Below, piece after piece: positions 55,831 through 64,000 of a stretch of 64,000 nt of DNA (position 1 is the first letter of the stretch; every line of letters begins with the position of its first letter). Made by a program: the position numbers and the translations under genes. The DNA comes from Xestospongia muta (lineage: Eukaryota > Porifera > Demospongiae > Haplosclerida > Petrosiidae), in assembly GCA_963693285.1 (NCBI GenBank), contig OY848918.1, forward strand, positions 11,249,592-11,313,591. The letters run 5' to 3'. The notes beneath the pieces are model-generated. The model was not told the origin of the DNA and ran no database searches. It saw nothing but the letters and a program-made list of their open reading frames with translations.

Positions 55831-57526
55831 ATGTAGTAAGATACATGTACATAATTTATATATAATATATTATTAATTATATTTATGTTGTAGATTAGAA
55901 AGTCATCAAAAGATGTTCTTAAAACTGCTATCTTAAATAGTTTAATTCTAAGTGAGGAAAAATCTGAGGATGAGGCTCATGACATGGTTGGCTTTTGTAA
56001 CCCTCGTCTAAGAGTATGATCTTTTGTAGTGTAATATTTCTTTTGTTTTATTATCTATCTATCCATCTATCATTTATCTACCAATCAGTTTAGTCGTCTA
56101 TCCATCCATCCATCTAGCCATTTATCAATGCATTCATCTATCCATCCATCTATCCACTCATCCATACATCCATCTATTCATCCATACATCCATCTATCCA
56201 CTCATCCATACATCTATCTATTCATCCATACATCCATTTATTCATCATTTATTTCTTAATTACAATAATTCACTTTTTGTATTTATGTTTAGTTACAGAC
56301 CATATCTTCAGTCAAATCAGAAGAGAATGTATCATCAATTTATCAACGACGAGAAGTAGATGAACAAATTAAAGTATTAAAAACTGCTTTAGTAACTAAA
56401 ACAACAGAACTGACTATGTTAGCCGATGAACGTAATGATTTTTTGAGAAAAGGTTGCATTGAATGAGTCAATTATTGCGCGAAATGGAAAAGGAAAAATT
56501 AAAATTAGAAGAAGATTTGAAATTATGGAAAGAGAGAGCTGAGGAGAAATTAAAATTAGAAAATGATTTGAAATTATGGAAGAAGAGAGCCAAACAACAA
56601 GAAAAAGAGAATGTGCTCGCTATGACTCATAGTAGAATGAGAATAAACGAATTAGAAGTAGAAAATGTCCAATTGAAAGAAGAAAAAGAAAGTGCCTTAG
56701 TGTTCATGAAAGAAAGAGAGAAGGCTCATCAAAAGGACATCTTGGCGTCACAAGACATATCATTTTGGGAGGTCAGTTATAAAGACATCACTATCACAGG
56801 AAAAGAATTAGGCAGAGGTGCTTTTGCTACAGTGAATGTGGGATATTTTCATGAACAAAAAGTAGCAATGAAAATGCTTCATCCTAATATTTTATCAGAT
56901 CACTACATTGAGCTGTTACGACATGAAGTTGGTCTGATGGCTAATGTATGTCATCCTTACTTGCTTTTATTTATGGCTGTAATATTTGATTACCCAACAG
57001 AGTGTCCCCTAATAATCACAGAGTTGATGACTACGTCATTAAGAAATGCTTTATACAAACCTCCAACTAAACTAGATAACCGTGCCAAACTTTGTGTTAT
57101 GAATGATGTTGCCTCTGCTCTTCATTATTTACATACACAAAGGGAACCTATACTTCATCGTGACGTCAGCAGTGCCAATGTTCTCTTGGAAGAGCTGTCC
57201 AAAACTTGGAGAGGAAAACTTTCTGATTTTGATCCTGCAAATCTTGCACGATTCTCTGTTTCAGCTGCTCCTGGAGCTGAGATATATACTGCTCCAGAAA
57301 TTCCTAAAGCATCAGTTTTGATTGAAGAGAATGTAACAGAGCAAACACCTTAGATCGATGTCTATAGCTATGGTGTTTTGCTTTGTGAGGTCTTTACTGA
57401 GAAGCCTCAACTTCCCACTAGAGATAATTATGGTCCTATGCTTAAAGCTATCGAAGTTAATTGGCCTCTAATGCATCAAGTCATTTTATCGTGTGTACAA
57501 GTTGAACCACATAAACGACCAACTAT
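55831..57526 (+). pseudogene. Truncated copy of the MSP-kinase gene (no MSP domain)
   Basis: Copies about 13270-15020 of the kinase gene: exon 4 with its flanks (exon about 55898-56017), intron 4 with its ATCC repeat, and exon 5 from 56293. The intron shows it is a DNA copy, not a retrocopy. Exons 1-3, and so the MSP domain, are absent. Lesions: one-base insertions near 56440 and 56478 that shift the frame before the coiled coil; DFG changed to DFD (57225-57233); a Lys codon changed to TAG at 57351; loss of the C-terminus after KRPT. At 57526/57527 it fuses to E-type receptor stalk sequence. An ORF of 296 codons from 56463 remains but lacks the end of the kinase domain. Confidence 0.85.
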
Positions 57527-59007
57527 TTCCAATCATAGCAATGGTGGAGATTTGTCACCTAAACTGCGTAATCTCTATCATTGGTATAATGTCTACATGA
57601 ACATAACCATACCAGTTATAGCAGTAGTAGTAGTAGTGGAGGAAGGTACAGGAATGCCAGTTGATGATAGTGGAATGGATTTTGTGATAGCTAAAAGAGA
57701 AAGAGATTAATGTGATTTGCTTCATTTCTTTAACACGTAATATACATGTTACACATAATGTATATGTTTCAAATCATACCAATGGTGGAGATTTGTCACC
57801 TAATATACATAATCTCTATGATGGGTAAAATGTCTATTGTCTACATAAACATTCAACAATACCAGTTGTAGCAGTAGTAGTAGTAGTGAAGGAAGGTACA
57901 GGAGTAGCAGTTGATGGTAATGAAATGGGTTGTGTGATAGCTAAAAGAGAAAGAGATTAATGTGATCTGTTTCATTTCTTTAACATGTAATATAGATATT
58001 ATATGTAACGTATGTGTTACATACAATGTACATGTTGCATGTAATGTACATGTTTCTAAGCAACCAATAATTGCTTATTTAGATGAGAGCTCAAGCAGGT
58101 TATAAGAAATATTTGTAGTGTAATATTAACTCAAATAATTCATCACTTGTTGTTATTGAACATAGAACTAATTTCATTATATCTTGTATTTGATGATAAT
58201 TGTTTGGGTACTTATTTTGGGTGATTATTTCTTTAATAAAACACTACCACTTTTACATAATCATTTCACACTAGTATTAGTACTAAAATACTTCCTATCA
58301 TACCTACAACAATAATTCCTACAATGGACTATAGTCAAGCAATTAAAGTTGTATTCTGTAGATTTTCATGAACACATTGTACATGTATTGCTATTATGTC
58401 AGCATTGTGGTTCTTAAGATAAAACATGACTTAATTTATAATTAAATGTATTTACAGTTTCATATGTTGTAGTATTCCTTCACAAATGACTGGTACTATT
58501 AAAGAGATATTGAGGCATTAATTTGTTGTCACATACAATTCTTCAAACTTCTTAATTAAACTATGTTAATGTTTCTATATGTAATGAATATAATATTGAC
58601 AGCTTAACTATACCTGGATCTTTGAGGCACATAATGTGTACATCTCTTGTATTGTTCACACTGAAACTCACAATTGATGAGTATGTCATATTATTATAAG
58701 ACACTTGAAAACTTTCAGATTCATCACCAGTACACTTATTGTATATACAATTATCTGAGCCTACATGAAAGTCACAAACAATGAACCAATTTGATGTTGT
58801 TATGTTCCATGATAATACTACTGTGGAGGTACTACAAAGACACTGTATTAAGTTTCCTACATATGTCCCATCACAACCCCTCCACAGTTGAAATCTTTCA
58901 CGGTAGCACCAACATAGAGTATAAAGAGACACAGTCCAAGTTATAGCTACACATATATAACTTACATGTTGCTTTGAACATAAAGAGAAGACAGGTAATA
59001 AGCAAAA
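57527..59007 (-). pseudogene. E3: 3'-truncated C-type Ig receptor
   Basis: Stalk exons (about 57615-57690 and 57860-57940), an Ig exon (about 58625-58905) and a cut signal exon (58963-59007) remain. The TM exon is missing because the segment begins at the kinase junction. It shares with E1 and E2 the lost acceptor (TTG) and the one-base deletion in the Ig exon. Like E1 it abuts an Ig-exon fragment (59010-59165). Confidence 0.7.
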
Positions 59008-59164
59008 CTACTAGTGCTACTTTCTTTATAAGGTCCTACTCCACATAATTTGTAAATCTCCTGTTTTGTTCACACAAAAACTTACAATAGATGTGTATGA
59101 CATAAATAATTATTATAAGACACTTGAAAGATGTAACACTAATAATGTAAGTTTGACTTACCAA

Positions 59165-59511
59165 TAGTTATAACCTAAATATATATATACTCTTTTTAAT
59201 GTTCATACAAATGAAATGGCCACAGCACATTTTACATTGAAGAATGGAAATAAATTGTTCTATGAATTCCAAGTGCGTTGTCTTTCAGTACAAAATTTTG
59301 CTTTTGCAAAATTATTGTTTTTGATATAAACTTTTTCAATTGGTCAATATAAATTTAATATAAATTAATAAATATAAATTTGCTACTTTATTAAAATGTT
59401 CACCACCAAATCTTTCCTCCTACATTACACACATATATTTTGTATAATATAATTTACATATTTTGTAAATTGTATATAGTCAATTATTCACTGGAAAGTC
59501 AACTATTTCAT
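59165..59511. other. Spacer between E3 and A3
   Basis: Carries the roughly 150-base repeat block (from 59185) seen also at 33765, 36025 and 53730. No gene was seen. Confidence 0.6.
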
Positions 59512-60917
59512 TTAACAATTTCTTTTTATCTTCCAAAATATCCAAGCAATCAGTGGAAGCATCACATAAGACACTACTCCTAGTAGAGGTACCCCTAGTC
59601 CTAGTACAAGTCCTACAATGAGGCTTACATTAGCTATGAAACCAATGTCAAAGTTAAAGTCATCTAATATATAAACCTACATCTTCCTCCTCCTCCATTA
59701 CTATCATCATCACTACTCTTACATTGAGAAATGGGCACAACAACTATTAGTTCTATAACATAAAAAAGCAATTATATCACATGCACACACACATATTCAC
59801 AAACTCTACCTGCTGGTATCCCTTGACCAAAGATATTAACTGGTATAACACTAATAATGTAAGTTTGACTTGCATTAGCTTCAGTAGTTGTCCAAGTAAT
59901 GTCATCTACTCTATGATAAGTGATATCTCCAGTTAAATTATGAGAGAGGTTATAATATTGAACTGGAGATCGTTCTATTTTGTCTTGTTCATCCAGATCC
60001 TGCATATATACAATATAACCATAACAACATTAACAATAACATCATTGTAGTTTACTTGTATTGTAATTGTAATATTAGCATAACAATCACTTCCAGTTCT
60101 ATTTGTGGCATTTGAAGTATTTATTGACAGCTTTATTCTTGCTGGACCTATATAACACACAGTAATGTCATTTAAGTGTTTCTAACTTGTAGTCTTACTT
60201 AATGTAAAGTCAGAACTCTTAACACTCTGGTTTCCTATCCTGTCTACACTGTCAATACCACTAACAGTGTAACTATATACAGCAGTAGTATTAACAAAAA
60301 TACTAGCATTAAGAAACAATGAAGACAAACTAGTTTTAATATTGTAGACCTCATTTGTATTATTTGTAACATTAACTTGATATACATCAGCACATGTCAC
60401 ATTGTCCCAACTAAGTATGACTTGAGACTCATTGTTGAAGGTTATATTGAGGTTGGTAGGTTTCTCTAGAGGTCCTACAATATGACATGACAATATAAAA
60501 TAGTTGTTGTAGTATAATAAACTAGATACTACCTATTTACATACATAAATACCACATATTCGTATAGTATTGAATTGTTTACTATTTTCAGTTCCAATGT
60601 CTTTCGATGTCATTGTTTGCACATATAATGAGATTTTTTACTTTGTGAAGCTTTTGTTATCAAAACAATCTCTGTGTACCGGTATTTTGTTTTTATCAAT
60701 ACTATTGTTCTCTAGTAGTTATCAATCAGTACATTGCTGCTAATTAGTCATTGTTAATGAAAAGGCTATTTAATTTGTCAATGTAGCTTTTCTTTACTAT
60801 AAGCAGACAAACATGAATGCATAGTTATCAACCTGGAGATCTCACAATGCAACTTTATAGTTATCAATACAGCTTATTTTATATTGCTCTCTAAAATTTA
60901 TATATATACATATATAC

Positions 60918-60979
<62 letters not shown>

Positions 60980-61479
60980 AGTACCTGGATCTTTGACAGT
61001 ACAGTTTTTGGAACCTGGATTCAATCCATTACTGCATTTGATGCGTAAAGCTGCTGTTTCATTCACTGTAAATGTCAAATTTGATGAGTTCACCATATTA
61101 TCATAGGTAGCTTGAAACCCTCCTTTAATTTCATAGTTGTCATCTCCAATAAATTCAAACCGTTCTATTCTTATGCCATTAAATGTCGTTATATCCCAGT
61201 TTAATTGTGGTGTGGAGGTCTCACAATAGCACTGTACCAGGTTTCCTACACATGTTCCATTACAAGCCCCATTACAGTTAAAATCCTCTACAACAGCACC
61301 TATACAGAGTACAGAAGAACACATTAAAAGATTTTAACTTGACAAAGCTTACATGTTGGTTTGAGTAGACAGATAAGACAGGTAATAAGTAGGACAATTA
61401 GAGCTTCAACTATCTGGAGAAAGTAGACAGAAGGGGATGAATGAACTTATATATAAATATCACTTACTGTAGCAGCCAT
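59512..61479 (-). CDS. A3: Ig + 2 FN3 receptor, mosaic of A1 and A2
   Basis: Eight exons: 61479-61468, 61413-61353, 61299-60985, 60474-60199, 60147-60056, 59999-59810, 59752-59681, 59663-59512; 389 residues. The Ig exon equals A2 (NGACNGTCVGNLVQC, DDNYEIKGG, NMVNSS). The first FN3 follows A1 (PLEKPTN, WDNVTCADVYQVNV). The anchor exon is A2-like (LIVGLVLGLGVPLLGVV) but ends WIFWKIKRNC, adding a short basic tail. The exon 8 acceptor is TTAG where A1 and A2 have CAG. It is otherwise intact. Confidence 0.8.
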
Positions 61480-62543
61480 AAACTCTAGCTTTAAACTTGA
61501 TATAGTCTGAAACAAAAGATACAAGTGAATAAAACAAATCTTTTACATTTCCTTATATCTTTATGTTTAATAATATTCAATGTTTTGTTTTCAACCTACA
61601 ACTCCATGGTTACAAGTATATTCGTGTCATGTGCTCACAATATTATTATTCCTAGTTCATGTATACAATCACTTAAATCAATACACAATTGATACTATAG
61701 ACTTCAGTTGTGTTACTTATAATATCAATTTGATATTTAATGGAACATGTCTCGTAGTCCCAAATTAGATTAAAATTGAAATTAAAACTCATTGAATGTT
61801 GCTTTGTCATCAAAATACAGTGGTTTGGATTTTTACTTTGTAATGTTGGTAACTTGATCGTACTCCACCATTAATGTACTTGATATGTAAATCTCCTGTC
61901 TCATTCACTGTCTATGTTAAATTTGATGAATTCAGCATATTATCATAGGCAGATAGAAGCACCTTGACCTTCTTTAATTACATAGTTGTTGAGAGCATAA
62001 TAAATTTAAACTGGCAAAACTGCTGTACACTCATTTTTGTAAAACATTTAATTTACAGGCTACTACACTTTGATAGAAATCAATAACCCACTTTCATGAA
62101 TTATGAAGGCTTAGGCTAGCTTACATTTTCATGAAGTGAAACATCTGAGTTTAAAATAGCAATTGTTATAAAAGAAATCAACAGAGACAACCGAAAACAT
62201 ATAGTCCTAGTGTTCAAGGACAGTGGTGTGTTAAAAGTTATAGCAAATTTACTTTAGGAAGAGGGGAGACAAAAGGCCCCAAAACTATCGAATGACTGTG
62301 ATTTATGTACCATCTGATATGAAGTCTCCTTGTCCCATTTCTCTCTACTCCATATTGGTACAAAATCAACGTCAATGTTATGGAGCAGAGATCAGTATTA
62401 AAATATACTGATCTTGGACTGTTCCATTGGACTTGACGAGTGACGACTGGCATACAGCAGCTCAGGCTCGCCCATAATACCCTTTATTTAGCCTAGTATA
62501 ACAACTAATGTTATTATTGTATGATGGGTGGAGCATAGACTAC
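61480..62543. promoter_or_regulatory. Divergent A3/B5 intergenic region
   Basis: Third copy of the head-to-head spacer, with the palindrome at about 62391-62414 and GTTTCAGACTATATC beside A3. It follows unit 2 where unit 1 differs. Confidence 0.55.
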
Positions 62544-62552
62544 TATAAAAGG
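62544..62552 (+). promoter_or_regulatory. TATA box of B5 (TATAAAAGG)
   Basis: Same box and spacing as in B1 and B3. Confidence 0.75.
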
Positions 62553-62649
62553 AGCTCCAATTACACAATTTGTATTATAATTTGCATTGTAAACTTTAGA
62601 CCTTTTAACTTATAACGTTTAACGAAGAAGAGCTATACTTATATCAAAA

Positions 62650-64000
62650 ATGTTGTTTGTTCTACTACTTATGATTGTATCTATTCTTCCATTAACAAGT
62701 AAGTGCTGTCTAGTTGTATACTAATAATATAATGATGTCACCACTAGACTCAACAGTGACTTCATTGATATGTCCACCCTCTCAACAATGTTACAATGAA
62801 AGTCAACTCATTCTCTCATGTGAAACAGAGGGAGTTGTTTTAGCTTGGAGAATTAAGCAGCATTCATTTAAAATTGTCTATAGTTATGACTATGATGTTG
62901 GTAGTACTTATACAGCTGGGAACATTCAAACAAGCCTTGATCAACGACAACCAGCAAAGTCCACAATGAAAGTCACGCCAACTACTTCAATGCAGGGTCT
63001 ACAAATTGATTGTAAAGATGTTTATGGAAATAAGAGATCCTGTATTCTTAAAGTTATTGGTAAGTAAAGAAAATATGAAATTTTAAAATCTCTATTCAAT
63101 TATAAAACATTACAGAGTACCCTGGCCAACCTGTTAATCTCACTATTACACATATCTCTGATAATGTAGCAGTGCAATGGACTCCACTAGTACAATCTGG
63201 TGGTCCTAATATTACTGTACACTATATAGTTAATATTAGTTCAGAGAATGACACTAATTTCATTTGTTCTAATGATCAGTGTAATGTAACATTAAACAAA
63301 ACCACAATTACTGGCTTACAGACTGGTATACAATATAACATTACTGTGTCTGCTGTTAACTGTATTGGTACAGGACCACCAAGTTCATCAATACAAGTAA
63401 CACCAGGTATGTGATATAGACAGCACCACATACACTATAAAGTTTAATAAACAATACACAGGTTCAATTAAATGTACAATATTGTATTACATCATTGAAT
63501 AGAAGATCATATCTTTTAGGGAAATCTCCTATTCTAATTTTACAACCCTCCTTCAAAGCAGTTGACTTTACTATTGTTAAGTTGTATTGGTCAATTATCA
63601 ATGGGTCCATTAAGAAAGTTAAGAACTTTAATGTCAACTTGTTTGAAGCATTGAACACATCTAATGTAAAAGAGTTTACTACTGAGAATACCAGTCTTGA
63701 AGTAACAGATTTAAAAAAGAAAGTAGAATACTCTTTTTCTGTTCAAGCAAGAGATATTAATGAGAGAGTGGGTGTGTTTTCTACTCCTGTCAACTTCACA
63801 TTAGATGGTATATAAATCACAGATATTGTCCATTCATCAATCTGTCTGTCCATTAATCTATCTGTCTATCTATCCATTAATCCATGTATCTATCCATATT
63901 CCATTTATGTAATGATTACTTTCTTGTCTTATAGTTCCAATATCAGTAAACTTGACAAATTGTACAATTGAAATGTCTTACTCAAATTTCAAAGTTGATC
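62650..64000 (+). CDS. B5: Ig + FN3 receptor, cut by window end
   Basis: Exons 62650-62698, 62748-63059, 63116-63406, 63520-63807 and the start of exon 5 at 63935 are present, with frame and borders as in B1. It has the signal peptide, the Ig-like domain and the first two FN3 domains. Differences: AGNIQTS in place of AGNFQTS, WTPLVQSGG in place of WTPPVQSGG, and VKEFTTENTSLEVTDLKKK. The core Trp lost in B3 is kept here. Transmembrane and tail exons lie beyond 64000. Confidence 0.8.

Larger units (their letters stand above)
36350..59505. repeat. Tandem segmental duplication, unit 2
   Basis: Order A2, B3, C2, D2, B4, E2, then an insertion carrying the kinase pseudogene and E3. It is longer than unit 1 because of the 38-bp minisatellite and the kinase/E3 insertion, and shorter by about 636 bases upstream of C2. 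Confidence 0.9.
59512..64000. repeat. Tandem segmental duplication, unit 3 (partial)
   Basis: A3 and the first part of B5 repeat the start of units 1 and 2 and are cut by the window edge. Confidence 0.9.

Noticed and set aside
55831..57526. Processed retrocopy of the kinase
   Set aside because: Intron 4 with its ATCC repeat is retained, and there is no poly-A at the end.

Overview
This is nuclear DNA from an AT-rich, intron-bearing animal. Genes have short introns with GT..AG borders, animal-type families (thioredoxin reductase, gamma-secretase-activating protein, Ig/FN3 receptors) and no bacterial operon or ribosome-binding-site signals. Compact spacing, a TKL-type kinase with an HRDVSSAN catalytic loop and large arrays of FN3 receptors suggest a sponge such as Amphimedon. 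That assignment is inference, not a database match.

Layout. (1) 1-3.3 kb, minus strand: the N-terminal exons of a thioredoxin reductase (FAD-binding GGGSGG and redox CVNVGC motifs) that runs off the left edge. (2) 3.3-7.3 kb: mostly AT-rich sequence with a few unassigned candidate exons. (3) 7.46-10.37 kb, plus strand: a two-coding-exon homologue of GSAP/pigeon. (4) 10.62-15.06 kb, plus strand: a five-exon gene joining an MSP (VAP-type) domain, a coiled coil and an apparently active TKL-like kinase. (5) 15.7-64 kb: a tandem array of Ig/FN3 transmembrane receptor genes.

The array has two nearly complete repeat units of about 20-23 kb and the start of a third. Each unit reads: an A gene (minus; Ig + 2 FN3 + membrane anchor with little or no tail), a B gene (plus; signal peptide, Ig-like, 3 FN3, stalk, TM, and a tail with NPxY, YxN and ITIM-like tyrosines), a C gene (minus; Ig + Ser/Thr-rich stalk + TM), a degenerate PWWP (BRPF-like) pseudogene D, a second B gene, and a broken C-like gene E. 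A and B stand head to head across about 1.1 kb in every unit, so each unit offers a tailless receptor and a tyrosine-tailed receptor from one divergent promoter region. This resembles paired-receptor or allorecognition gene families in layout. The function is inferred only.

The array shows active turnover. The third A gene is a mosaic of the first two. A 636-bp direct-repeat difference separates the C regions. A 38-bp minisatellite goes from one to nine copies. The second-type B genes (B2, B4) lost the TATA promoter of B1. The 3' part of the neighbouring MSP-kinase gene has been copied, intron included, into a broken receptor gene at 55.8-57.5 kb. Some segments of units 1 and 2 look identical over kilobases, so an assembly duplication of two haplotypes must be excluded.
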